64,000 nt of DNA from Pterois miles (lineage: Eukaryota > Chordata > Actinopteri > Perciformes > Scorpaenidae): NCBI GenBank assembly GCA_947000775.1, contig CAMQGK010000637.1, positions 16,064,501 through 16,128,500 on the forward strand. The letters run 5' to 3'. The notes beneath the pieces are model-generated. The model was not told the origin of the DNA. It saw only the letters and a list, made by a program, of their open reading frames with translations, and ran no database searches. The translations under genes and the position numbers were made by a program. The stretch's first letter is position 1; every line of letters begins with the position of its first letter. Positions 47,791 to 60,300 of this stretch are shown piece by piece.

Positions 47791-48615
47791 ATTGAGTTAC
47801 TTTGCCTTCAGGGGCCGTCGGAAATTTTACGTTATCATCGAAAAAACACGTGAACATGCCTCGCGAATCTCTTTATGGTATACGATCGTGTAAGCGTGTG
47901 AAAAACTTATGGCGGTTATCGAACTGCATATAGCAAATTCTTGACATGCCAATTAAAATCCTTTTAAAATACGCGTTAGTGGATTTCATATCAATATCGT
48001 ATCACTCTTCCTCGTTTTTCCACCATAACAAATTTTATTTCAAATGTGTTCGCTTACTACAGCTTAATTTACATCTATTAAAGCAGTAAAAGAAAGTAAA
48101 ATGGTAACACGTTGACTCCATAGACTGCATATAACGCATTTATATACATATTATGGTTGACTTCCGACCACGGTTAGGATTTTCGGAGGAGTCCTTAAAG
48201 GCACCACAGCTTCATGTTAAAATGCTGGTTCTCTTCAGATTCACTGTTATCCAACACATAAGGACAGGCTGCTAAAAACAAGGACTACTGCTTTTATTTT
48301 CTCATTTTTTTTAGAGTAACTTTACTCCTTTTTTTCATATTGAAAAGCCATTCAAATAATACTAATATATACTTGAGTTATTATACAACAGAACAGTCCA
48401 AATCTGCAGCATATTCAGCAGTTTAATGCCAGTCCAAGGTGTCGTATCATCCCATTTCTCTCCCACCAAAAAGTTTCAGTGTTATACAGTATATTTCAGT
48501 TACCCCTAGTTCTTGTGAAAAGCAAGGCATTTAAACACTCCCTGGTTATTTCTCTTTAAAAACAAAGTAACTATGAAAGAATTAAGGAACAGGATAGAAA
48601 TGTTTAACAAAAAAT
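47791..48615. other. Spacer between prmt2 5' end and ercc1 3' end
   Basis: The two minus-strand genes are arranged in tandem, ercc1 upstream of prmt2. No coding stretch is seen here. TTTATT at 48617-48622, AATAAA on the minus strand, marks the likely end of the ercc1 transcript. Confidence 0.6.
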
Positions 48616-48812
48616 ATTTATTTTCATGAAATGAATTCAACAATGAACATATCAAACCATATCTCAATAAAGCACATACTCAGTGTGCAGCTCTAACAGT
48701 TAAGACACCAAAGAGCGTTTACAGTATTTAGTCCAGTCCTCTGAAGTGTGTGTTTGCATGCTGTTCAACATGACGACCAACTAGAGTTCTTTTCAGGAGC
48801 ATGTCAGACGTT

Positions 48813-51800
48813 TCAGCTGTCTTTTGTCTTTGACTTAAGGAAAGGCATATGTAGCACATCATGGAGTCGTCGTGCCTACAAGCACAAAATGTCAACACAG
48901 TAATTTAGGAAATGTTCCATCTGTATATATATTCATATGGTACACATGTATTTACTCACTTTTTGTGGTCCAAGGCCTGGACAGAGAACCAAGTCTTCCT
49001 TAGAGGCACTGATGATTCCTTCAACAGACTTAAAAAAAAAACATGCAATTAATCATCTCAGTATGAAAAGATTAATTCAGAGTACTCCATAAAATCAGCA
49101 GCAACAATCTGAGGATGAATCTTCACCGTAGTGCTACTCACTGAGAAAGTGGACAGCAAGGTAATAGCATCGGTCTTGTTAATGGACTTCACAGTGGTCA
49201 GGCAATCAGTAACCTTAAATTAGTCAATCAGTCAATCACGTTAAAATCTCTTCCATATTTTCCAAATTGGCAAAATGATCACATTGAAAATAGCAGTGGA
49301 CCTCATAATCTTTAAACAGAAAAGGTCAAACCCACATACCTTTGACAGATAGTTCTTTTCAACTTGTTCCTTCAGTACATCTGCTGGTTTCTTTTCATAT
49401 GACTTATACGTTTCCAGGTAACGACCTGCCTCCTCTGGACTGTCAAATCAACATGCAGAAAATATTATTTATTCCTTTTATTAGTTTACTATCAGGTTAT
49501 ACTATTGAATTAGTTAAAAGGCTAATTTAAATCCATTGATCCTGGCCAGAACAAAACAACATACCTTGAATGTTAAAATTAGATTCTTCAAGAGTGAAGA
49601 GACATTAAATATTCATGACAAACCCAAAGAGGCATAACATGTTCAAAAAACAAAAAATCAGACTTCAGCTTTCGATTACACACTTTTTGTAACTGTCCAG
49701 TCTTCTTGGCAGTCTGTTGCAGGTCTTACCTCCAAGCCAAGATGAGAGTGCAGTCAGCCATGATGCAGATGCGAGCCAGCTCCTTCAACGTGTGATGAGG
49801 ATCTTTCTGTGATGATAAAACCAGTGTTAGTGAGAAAAACTACATTAATTCTTAAAGCTTTATAAATGGAGCTTGGGGGCTATAGACATCTCTGAGCGTG
49901 TGATGACAAAGTTTTGAGAAACAGATCCAAGTCTTTCTCATACTGTATCTAGTAGTTATCAACTCTTACATTTCTCTTTTTCCCTACAATACAGTACTGA
50001 AATTGCCTCCAGCTGCACACTTCAGACTTGAATTACACCGCTGTTAGCAAAACTAATCCCATTGCGGAAAGTGACATACTTGACAAATGAATAGTGCTGC
50101 ATGGATATCTTACATTACAGCTCTCCTTTAATGGCTCAGTGTGTTGTATAGGTTGTTTCATTTTGTTGAATATAACATAAAACTGAGAAAAGGCCTGGCA
50201 CAGGCAAAATATAGAAGTTCAAATGTATTTTCCAGAACAGTGGCACGTTACGGATTTTAAAGTATTGAGACTAAAGTGTACCACGAGTAAACATTTTACT
50301 GTGAATGTTAAAGTAGGAGCTACATGGATTGTGGGATGGAATAAAACAAATCTGCAAATTAATAAATGAAACAACATAAGTAAAATTCTAATCAGTTTAT
50401 TTTCAATTTAATCAATTAATCTAATTCTTCATTTGTAATAGTTTTTTTAATGCAATAATGTAGCAATTCTTTATAATTAAGCTCTGAAAAGGTGCTGTAT
50501 ATTACAAATAAGCACTGTTACACAACAGGTACAACAGGAATATTTACAACAACTTAGAACAGCTGGAGCACAGCGTGTTCAATAAATGAAAGATCACAAT
50601 ATGATTAGATTTGCTATACAGATGTCACTATGATGATATGTCATCTTTGGATCTGATAATGATCTTTAAAGACTGGGTCTGGACTTCCCTACCTATACCA
50701 TTTGATAAATACAGTACTATCAACCAGAATATTAGTTTCTGTGTTAAAACACTGAGCACTTTCAGTTGTGTGACTCTGAGAATGCTGACTGAATTGATTT
50801 AACTTGTAAATGTCAGTGTCATTACAAAACATCTTTTTACTTACCACATCTACTTGTACCAGTAACACTCGCAGGGTAAAAGTCTGTCCAAGCTGTTTGA
50901 GACGGTCGTGGATGTAGTTTGGATTGAGATTGTGATACCTCAGACTTTAATCCAGACCCAAAAACAGCATCACAGCAACATGCAAAAGAGAAAAGAAAAA
51001 ACATGACAAATTGGCATTTTGCACATCAAATATTACGGTAATTAATAAATATTGTTTGCTTCTCTACATACACTGCAAACACCTTGTCTTCATCTAACAT
51101 ACATACTGTACAAACACAATATTCTTGAGACACAAAAACCCACCTGAGGAAGAGAGCACAAGTCGTCTGTCCCAAGACATAGTCTGGTACAACATCTCCA
51201 AACTCCCAAGGGACACTCCTCACAAACTTCAAGATGGGATTTCCCCTCTGAATTTGTACAAATAAATATGCAATGAGATACCTACTGTTGAGCAAGCCAA
51301 GCAAACAAGCCTGAAAACAGTCAAACTATTCCAAGCTAATAAAGAAACATGGGCAATATAGTGGGGCAGTTGAGCATAACATCTATGCATTTTGTCATAA
51401 AAGCAGCACATATGGCATACATGTAGGTTTATAAGTTATGAAAAGATATAGATATTGGGGCGCTGCAAATTTGGCCCCTGAGGGCCAAAATGGCCACCAA
51501 AATGGCACGAAATATTCCAAAATTTTGCAGAAAACTGATATTAGGACTCTTGATGATTTCCGAGATGTGTTCAAACTGATTAGCTCAGATGTCAGAAGAT
51601 CACAGACATGTTTTTTCCCCACTTTGTCTTTTAAGTGGACTTTTTAGTTGTAGTGTAGTGAAGTTTTTACCCTAAGAAAAACTTGAAAACGAAATAAAAG
51701 GAGCAGGGTCACTTCAGGGTCAAACTTCACCCCCTTGCCTTCATGATGACTACCAATAAACCGTTTGAATGGCAAAATCTTCAGCTTTTTGTTTGTGCAT

Positions 51801-52821
51801 TTCACTTTTCAGCAGCAGAAAACTTAGAGATATTGCTGGATAAAGTTCCCAGTAACCTCGAATCACAGTTAAAGTAATACTGAACTTTAGTAGAACTTTG
51901 GGTTGTACTGCTAATAGCCATGATATATGGCCAACTCGAGGAGAAAATCATCATCAGTTGTATAATTAGCAGTATCAACAAACTAATTTACTTGGTAAAC
52001 AGTGACTATGAATGGGAATAAGAATGTGCAGAGGATGAATGGATGTATGTATGAATGAATGGATGAGGAGAGTTAGTTATTTCCTTCACAAATCTAATAC
52101 CTGCTGTAGCTCAAGATGCACATACGTGTTGATGCATACCTGTCGAGGACTGACAATAATGCTGGTTCCAGACCCCACTGGTTTTGGACCCAGACTTAGG
52201 CTTGGATCTGAACTATGACAGTTCGCCTCTTTTTGGTGTGTGGCAACCACCTGTGTCTCCTCGTTCTTCTCTTCGGATCCACCTTCAGTCCCTTTAGCAC
52301 AGTCCTGAACTGTTTCACATCCTCCGGGGACAGATGACATTGAATATGAATCACTTTGCTTGTTATTAGTTACTCCAGCACCTTCAGTCCTGAGCTGTTT
52401 GGGTGGACCCTCTCTGTGAGTAGGAGCAGCCACATTGCTTTTACTCTGGACGATATATTCTGCATAGGAAAAGGGCTGGTCCACGGGCTCAGGAGCAGGC
52501 TTTGCTGAGGATGAAGTTGAGGCATTTTGTCCTCCTTTGGATGAAGGTTGAAATTGCGGCGTTAGCTGCAATACAGTCACGTGGAAATGTTATCAGAGAG
52601 TCAAGAATTATGATATCATGTCGCGTTTTTAGCAAGCTCTTTTGCTTTGCGAACTTTGCAAGCCATTTAAAATACTGAATTTTAAAATAGTGGTTACCAG
52701 CTGGAAAGCTAGCTAACTAGCTAGCCCCCGCAAAAAGTTATAATTCTATCAAAACACCCACCGGTATTCTTTCTTTGGCGAAAGCAGAGTCGTCCAGGTT
52801 GATGTTAAACCTCTTCTTCAT
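48813..52821 (-). CDS. ercc1: DNA excision repair protein ERCC1, about 356 aa, complete
   Basis: ERCC1 is the non-catalytic partner of the XPF (ERCC4) nuclease, making the 5' incision in nucleotide excision repair and acting in crosslink repair. Coding exons: 52762-52821, 52140-52565, 51144-51247, 50845-50944, 49730-49806, 49340-49439, 49142-49213, 48960-49028, 48813-48875. Phases agree at all junctions and the sum closes on TGA. The start MKKRFNINLDDSAFA precedes a long, low-complexity second exon (residues 21-162). The central, XPA- and DNA-binding domain begins at IIVSPRQRGNPILKFVRSVP and includes DYVLGQTTCALFLSLRYHNL. The C-terminal tandem helix-hairpin-helix region (about 290-350), which dimerises with XPF, includes LCPGLGPQKARRL. 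Human ERCC1 is 297 aa; the extra length is in the N-terminal linker. Introns 49807-50844 and 51248-52139 show no other feature. Confidence 0.97.
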
Positions 52822-52904
52822 TTCTTTAATTGATGAAGATTTTTCAAGTAAACATAACCACTATCCCCCCGCTTTGACAACTCCCGTTAGCTAGCTACAG
52901 CAAC

Positions 52905-53200
52905 AACATACTCTTCTTCTTGGAGATGTGCTGGCGGTTGGCAAACAACGATTTGGCGCATTACCGCCACCATTTGGTTTGGAGTGTGGATCAGTCTGGT
53001 TAATATTTATAATACTTTAAAAAACTTAACCAATCATAGCAATTTGTCTGTGATACTAATATAATATAATAATTCTATAACACGGATTTTGTTTTTTTTT
53101 TGTAAAATATCTATTAACTCAAAGTGTAATAACTTCTTCTTCGTCGGAGTTTTTACGGCAGCCGGAAACCGTTGTGTTGCAGTTCTTCCGTCTTCTGGTA
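52905..53200. repeat. Short dispersed repeat between ercc1 and the LINE fragment
   Basis: Two similar starts, cttcttcttggagatgtgc (about 52911) and cttcttcttcgtcggag (about 53130), are each followed by a gcggttggcaaac- or gcagccggaaacc-like block; the first continues to gcgcattaccgccacc. From memory this resembles a common fish repeat. It lies immediately upstream of ercc1, so it may overlap the promoter. Confidence 0.4.
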
Positions 53201-53549
53201 TTAGCCCGTTACTGCGTCATCTTCCTTCAGATGTCTTTTTCTAGACCAGTGACTCTCAAGAAGGCAAACAGACAATCATTCCACTGTACTTTAGACTGAT
53301 ATGCAAAATTGAATAAATAGAAAAATGAGTACTAATATACAGATTAACGTATTTGATATGATGTTGACTCCAAACCTTGCTTTTGTCCGTTTTTTGTTGA
53401 ACTCTAGCAGTATGGCACCTTACTGGAAAATGTCAAATACCGAAAAGCTGTGGGAACATTAACACACATGTTTTAAGTTGTGATAAGGTTAAATAATTCT
53501 GGGAGAAAATACCAAGTTTTGTGAATAAATTATTTAATCTGTCACTCCC

Positions 53550-53945
53550 CAAATTACTACAGGAGGTAAACAATTTTTCTTTGCTTTGGGCTTAAACTGA
53601 ACTTAAATAAATGTGGTTTATGCCAATTTTGAGAGTGACTTAACAGAAGAATATAACTTTTCTATAAAATCTGTTGTCAATATTTGGGATACATTTTTCA
53701 AAAAAATAAAAAGAAGAGAAAAATATAATTTTAAAAGATTTTGATGATGCGGAACTGTTAGCTAAGGACTCGTCTGCTGGGTCGAATATTTCTGACTAAG
53801 AGGGAGAGTATATCCAGGGGTATCTATCCTGCGTATTCTATGGCCATTCTTATTAGTGTGATTAAGAGGGGGAATAAAATTATTTTTGACTATATCTGGA
53901 AGAAAAAGAGGTGCTATATTAAAAGAGAAAGGAGATAAAAAAAAA
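53550..53945 (+). mobile_element. Decayed LINE-1-type reverse transcriptase fragment
   Basis: Conceptual translation with frameshifts gives LLQEVNNFSLLW, then GLKLNLNKCGLCQF and, after 53770, GRIFLTKRESISRGIYPAY followed by MAILISVIKR and IIFDYIWKKKRCYIKR. These match in order the region after the catalytic core of fish L1-clade reverse transcriptases (SGLKLN.NK, R..LTK...YP, INKIIF.FIWK.K..YIK). Stops and frameshifts separate the blocks. No first ORF, no endonuclease and no complete 3' end are visible. The right side runs into homopolymer-rich sequence. Confidence 0.7.
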
Positions 53946-55184
53946 AAAAAGGGGGGGGGCCCTAGGGGTTTTTTTTTTTTATTTAAAAAGGGAAAATAAT
54001 AATATAAGGAGAAAAAACCTCCTCAAAAAAAAAAGATGTGGGTCATATCTCCCCAGAGAAATTTTTTGCATCGGGGGGGTGGTGGATTTTTTTTAATATG
54101 GGGTTTTTTTTTTAAAAAACCACCCTTTAATATATATATTTTTCCACAGGGGGTTCTTATATTTGGGAATGGTGTGCAGTAAAAAAATCTCCACACAAAA
54201 CAAAAAGAAAAGAGAAAAAAAAAAAAAAATGAATAAAAAAAAAAAGCTGTTTAACAAAGAAAAGAGGGAGGAAGATATTTGGTCTTTTATTCTTTTTGTG
54301 GGGTGGGAGGAGGGTTTTTTATAATATTATAATAAGTTTTTCTCAAATATGATCTAAAAATAGAGAATTAATTCTTTTAAAAAAAAAGAAAAACCATAAT
54401 TTATTGGATGGTTAAATAAAAAAAATAAATTAAAATAAAACCAAAAAAACAAAAAATTTTCAACTTTTTTTTTTTGGAGTAAGGGATTTAAGAGAATAAA
54501 ATTAAAAAAAAAAAAAATAAAAAAAAAGATATATGAGTATGGTAACAAAACAATTTTTTCTTAAAAAAATAAAAAAAAAAAAATCTTTAAAAAAATTAAA
54601 AAATATTTTAAAATAAAAAAATAAAAAATATTCAAAAAAAAAAAAAAAAAAAAAAAAATTTATAAATTTTAAATAAAGTGTTTATTTGGTGGTGATTTGT
54701 AAAGAGAGTGATTTTTTTAAGATAATTATTATTGTTTTTTTTGTTTATCTAAATATTTATTTTTTTTTTTTTTTTTATTTTTGTTTTTTTTTTTATTTTT
54801 TTTTTTATAAATAAGATTTGAATAAAAATAAAAAAAAAATAGAAATTTTTTCTTAAAAAGATAATAGTTATTGTTTTGTGTTGAAAAAAAAAAAATGGTA
54901 TTTTATTATTTAATAATTTTTTTTTCTTTGTTAAGATTAAAAAAATAAAAGTAAATGTAAAAGTTACCTTGTGTTTCAGAACCGAGTCTCCGAAAAGCCC
55001 TAAAAATATGAAAGGGAAAAAGGGGAAATTAAGTTTATGAAAAGTATTGAGGCCCTGCTAATTTTAGTTCATTTTAATTTATGTTATGTTATTATTTCTT
55101 CTTTATTTATTTATTTATCTTTTTTTTTTAAATGGTTATGGGGGGGAAAAAAGAATTGTGTTTGTTTGTGTTATATAAAATTAG

Positions 55185-55229
<45 letters not shown>

Positions 55230-55230
55230 C
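53935..55230. other. Homopolymer-rich low-complexity stretch, probably poor-quality sequence
   Basis: About 1.3 kb is dominated by runs of A and T of 8 or more, several G runs (nine near 53953) and a run of about 40 A ending near 55225. The composition changes abruptly from both flanks. The run-length pattern looks like consensus error in a hard-to-sequence region rather than biology. No feature inside should be trusted. Confidence 0.65.
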
Positions 55231-55797
55231 ACTAGCTAATGGACCCTGCTGGGTGTTTAACCTGTCAGTCTAAGTATTCTACGCTGCCAGAATGGATGGA
55301 GGGAAGGGTGAGGGATGGGAGGGAGAGAGGGGCCCTTGTGTTGACTAAAATTGTAAAAATTAATAATGCTGTATATATATATTTCTATGTGCATATTGGA
55401 AGAAAAAAAGCATTATTTTAAAAAGCTGTAAAGTCTCAATTTTTACAGGAAGTACATTTTACATTGACCCAGTTTCTTCAGAATAACAGCACAGCATCCA
55501 AAAATATTAATTGACAAGAAAACTTTAATTTGGCAAAAATTATATATCTCTGTGGTGGCCTTTATTCTGATTTCACCATTTATTCTGTAGCTGTAAGGAA
55601 ACACAGATCCTGAAATTCAGGCAACTAGTGACATTTTGAGACTTGCCCTTCCATTCAAAAAATGTGTTTTGCTTACTTCAATTGTCCTTTGACCCTCACC
55701 GGGAAGATTGATGTATATCAAACAATGTAAGGTGGTCGCTCATCCAAAACTGTCATGGGCTTGTGCTGGACCAGTAGAAGACAGCAATGAAAACTGT

Positions 55798-55968
55798 AGA
55801 AGAAGGTCAGCATACTGTAGCTCCCTTAGAGCGCAATTTATTGGCACATCTTAGAAAGTGACATTTTGAGCACAAGCTCTTCTTCAGACTAGTCTGAAGA
55901 GTCACTTACTAAGATGTGCCAATAAATTGCGCTCTAAGGGAGCTACAGTGTGCTGACCTTCTTCTGCA
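55798..55968. repeat. Foldback repeat with ~66-bp arms and a perfect 20-bp central palindrome
   Basis: The left arm (55798-55863) and right arm (55904-55968) are reverse complements with about three mismatches, sharing agctcccttagagcgcaat and ttattggcacatctta. The loop contains tcttcagactagtctgaaga, a perfect palindrome at about 55879-55898. From memory one arm resembles the end of a dispersed fish element, so this may be two copies head to head. The rest of 55230-57290 shows no other feature. Confidence 0.8.
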
Positions 55969-57269
55969 TCTTTCATCAAGAACGATATATGTGCAATTTT
56001 CTGAAGAGGGATAGTTTCTCTGTGCTCACCATAATCTGATCTGTCCCCACAAGCATGATTTGTGGCATGTGAATTTGGTCTAATATGCATTTCATTTAAG
56101 TGTTAAGTTGAAACCTAGAATGCAGTTTTAGAAGACATATAACTTTTAAAATTAAATTTTTTGGGGGGGATTCATTGATTCTGGATTTTTCAATGAGGGA
56201 GAAGGCGTAGATGAAGCTTTGAATTTTTAACAAAGTAATTGAACTTTTTTGTGGAAAAAAAAATGTTAGACACAAGTTATTATTCACAACAGAGTAGCCT
56301 ATATGTTTTGAAACAAAAAAAAACATTATAAAACAAAAAAAGTCTTACATGACAGAGAAAATGCATATTGTAATCCACGCAGCCCTTCAAAATGCATTGT
56401 AATTATGCTGAAAATTATTATATTGTCCCCGTCTCAGCTTAAAACTATCACAGTCTTTGATGCTTAAGACAGACATTAAATCCAAATAGGCTTACAGCAA
56501 AAAACAAGTTTACATGTGTTCAATGTCTGTACCATATGCCAGAGGTGACCTTTATTAGCAAGTGTGACTTGCATATTTTTTTTTTCTAGTCTGATCACTT
56601 GAGGCAAAAAGCCAAAAAAGTATACCATCTGGTTCAGAATAATGAGACAAATTAGATTAGATTATGTGACAAGGTTGTAAATAGTAAAGGTGATTGGTAG
56701 TAGATCTGGTTTCACCCACTGCAGTTAATTATGTAAAACCAGAGAAGGTATAAACAGGAGAAACAGGCTTTCATTGTGCATATCTCTTTGTTGTTATATA
56801 TCTGTGTTATTAGGCATCAACTTTCAAACCAGAGTCTTCGTGAGAAGGTTTCCGACAACAGCACGAACACATTGTTAAGTACAGCAGTACTAGTATTAGT
56901 ATTATTTACATAATATTTTGTTCAGTGTGAGCACAGAGAAGAAAAGCAGTGTCAGTTTAGTGACGTTGAAAATAATTAACATTTCAAATGTTTGATTTTT
57001 TTAAATTCAAACCATAAGAAATATAGCTGAAATAAATAATGTTTCTCCAAGAACCAGAGTTTAAAAGAAACCACAAAGATAATGCATGTTATCACTCCAT
57101 AAAAATATTTATATGGTGCATTAAAACCTGTTACAGCCATGTAGGCCTACAAGAGGTTTTTGACATGTACACTATATTAAATAGTAATTATGATAATGCA
57201 TATCAAGACAAAATAGAAATACAGATTTGCCTCGGTTTGCTACCATGGTGTTTGTAGTTGCCTAGGAGA

Positions 57270-57338
57270 TAGTGACGCCGCCATTGAAACCGCGCAGCAT
57301 GGCATTTTGGGATACCTTTCCGCATCATGGCGGATCAG
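57270..57338 (+). promoter_or_regulatory. 5' end and YY1-like sites of the RS-rich gene
   Basis: gccgccattg at 57277 and ATCATGGCGGATC at 57324 are both YY1-type sequences in opposite orientation. The second contains an ATG in good context. A CAG|gtagtt donor follows at 57338, so exon 1 could encode only MADQ. YY1 sites overlapping the first ATG are common in TATA-less vertebrate genes. Initiation site inferred. Confidence 0.5.
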
Positions 57339-60300
57339 GTAGTTGGCTAACGTGAACGATTAGCATATTCAACGAATGTTTTGCTTCACACACTGAATTA
57401 TCGGAGCTGTGTGGCATTTTCTACATAGGGACTGCATCCGTCGGACATAAACTGGGTAATTATATGCTACAGAATCGATAGTTGTGACGGCCTAACGAAC
57501 TTGCTTTGTTGAAACACATAGCAGCTAAATGTCCTAGCAAACTAGCTACGAGCATGCTAACGCAGCTAGCGGTTATGGTGGTCAACGAGTTGGCAGTGGA
57601 TTGCCGCTTAGGCCGCGGCGTGCAGGCAGCATGTTTGGTTCAGTTTATACGTTGTCTAACTGGTAAGCGTGCAACCAAGTAACGCGTCAGGGAATAAAAG
57701 TTTTACATATATGGAAAATTAAAAAATCACAGTTATGGTAATATAAACTTAAGCTATAGTTAGCTAGCTGTAGCGATCTGTGAATGAATGTTAACGCTGT
57801 TTACGGCGGTGCAGGCCGGACAGTGATCAGCGTTATCTAACGTGTTAATGTGTGTTGCTGCTTGAAACTTTTTTTCTCTTTTTGCATCGTTTATCCGCGC
57901 AGCATTGGCCTAAGAATACATATTAATATATTTTTACGTGTAATTTAACACTGACATAATGTATCGGGAACAGATGGTCTGCCTTAATGTTAGCTAACGT
58001 TTCTTTACTAAAATAACATGTCGGCAACCGTACCTTTGATGGCTAACGTTAGCTTTAGCATTAACTGAAACGGTAGCGTTTACTAGCTGGATGTTTTGGC
58101 CACATTAACTCAAATGTTGTTGGTGTCTTACAGTATCACCATCGTCGTTTAAGTATATCGTCCGTGTATGTTAATTGTTTCTGTAATGCAACTGGAGTTA
58201 ATAGATATTGTGGCTTCATTGCTAATGTTTGTGAGTACGGTAACTAAGCAGTGCTTCTCGCGTTAGGTTTGTATGGTAGCAGGTTTTAAAGCTTTATGAT
58301 GGTGGGACGACTAACGTTAGTTTCTTCAGTCAAGCACAGATATTGGGCAATTTATTTTTGTCTTGAGCAAAGGAATAAAGTTCTAGCCGCATGTACACCA
58401 CAGGCTCATGGTAAACGTGAGCTATTTCTGAACTTTGTTTGCTTTAACTGTCCACCCTCAGTGTAGTCTGGGAGACGCTGCAGGGAATGCTGCCATTGTT
58501 GGGTTGGGAGGGATGGGGGGTCCTGATTGTTTGGTCCTAGATTATTATGTCATTGATTTGTACTACCGGCACTCGATATTTAAATGCTGATAGATCATGT
58601 TTGTGACTATTATACCTCCAGCCAAATCTCGGTCAGTGGTGTCAAAGCAGGTATTTTGTTTTCAACAGCTTTAGATGCTGGCAAACTATTTATTCCCTAT
58701 GAATAGCTGATGCCATGTTCACTTGAGCCTCTCGTTTTACTGATTTGAACCTTTCAAAATTGCCCACTGGAAGCTAACTGAAAAGTGTGTTTAGAGACTA
58801 TAAAATCAAAGCAAAGGGCAAACAGCTTCTCTGTTATCAGTGATCTTGTCAGCTTTTGACATTTCAGTATCTTTTTGTATTTATCAAGTACATGCATCCA
58901 AAGAATTTGAATTTAATCACTCTAAGTGTACTTACACAGAAATAAAAATAACATCTAGGGATAAGGACAACAAAAGCTAGCTAAATAAAGGTAAGGAATA
59001 TACAGATCTGTTATGTACATAAGTATTCAAAGCTTCGCAGCTCAGCAGGCTGACATGTTCTTCTGTCTCCATCTCCCCTGTTTCAGTACCCGGGACACTA
59101 CTGTACACACAGCAAACAGCAGTATCCGTCTGAGAATAACTAATAATAATTAACGTTGAATGAATGGTGTGAAATTGTTACTTATTTCATGGGTTATTTT
59201 GGGATTTATACTGTGTTATATACTATTATAAAAACAAAAACATAAAATTAGAATACTGATTTGGAGATTGATTGCCATTCAATGGTCAAAGCTTGGAAGC
59301 ATTTTGATCAACTTTACAAATAACTAGAGGTCGACCGATTAATCAGTTGGCCGATCGACCGATGTCTGAGCATATTAAGCCGATTATCAAGCAGGTGCAT
59401 AAATGCTGCTAAGTGCACTAAAACTTTGTTTTTCATCCAAAAGTTTATTTGACAAAGTTTAGTTTTTTGATTACCTGTTTCATGTATTGGATATTTTGTT
59501 TATACATTATTTTTTATTTAAAATACATAACTGCAGTGCAGACACAAAATGTAGATTGGAGAGACAGATCACAGCTGTTCAATAAATGTTTACTGAAGTT
59601 GAGAAATTTTGTGTATCATTTATTATTAAGCTGTTATGTTTTATCAGATGGAGGAAAAAAAAGAAAATCACCCAAACACAGATTCTCCAATAAATCAGCA
59701 TCGACCATAAAAAACCCATATCAGTGAACCTCTACAAATAGCCAACAATAGATTAAGAATAAAATAAAAAACGTCTATATACGTCATACTGTAGGTTTTA
59801 TTGGGTTTTTGTGTTCAGAAATAAGCTGTTTTAGCTTTCTAGCCAAACTGTCAAGTTGTTGATCATAAGTGTTCTACTTAGGATTGAAAAATGAAATACC
59901 TATTTAAAACCCTATTATTATGTGGATGTTGTTAGGATTGTCTTACTTAGATTTTGCTGTAATCTATATGTCCTCTTATGTTGGTGCTTTATTCTTTGTT
60001 ACTTAAGTTACCGGTACCTTTGTTTCTCTCACCAGTGTTGAGTGAGGGAGCAGCACAACAGTGACATTAAGAGGGCATTGTACAAAGTCAGGGGCACCGG
60101 CACAATGGAATGTGCAGTGGACATTCCCTCAGGTGAGTACTGGAAAAGACACAAATAAATTAATGTCATTTAAATTTTTATCCAGTTTGATTTAGTTTCC
60201 TTTACTCCGGTGTTCCTGCAGATTTCAGGTTTAAAATGTTACTTTATCCTAAAAGTCCACATGAAAACTGCATTTTGTTGACATTGCCAGTAAATTTTGT

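Larger units (their letters stand above)
57339..60035 (+). other. First intron of the RS-rich gene
   Basis: This 2.7-kb intron is rich in cgttagc/gctaacg-type motifs in its first kilobase (57340-58340), consistent with a promoter-proximal CpG-bearing region. Two MITEs lie near its 3' end (about 59027-59313 and 59325-59734). No coding stretch is seen. Confidence 0.5.

Noticed and set aside
54354..54548. Phe/Ile-rich minus-strand frame of 64 aa
   Set aside because: It lies in the homopolymer-rich zone and consists of translated T runs.
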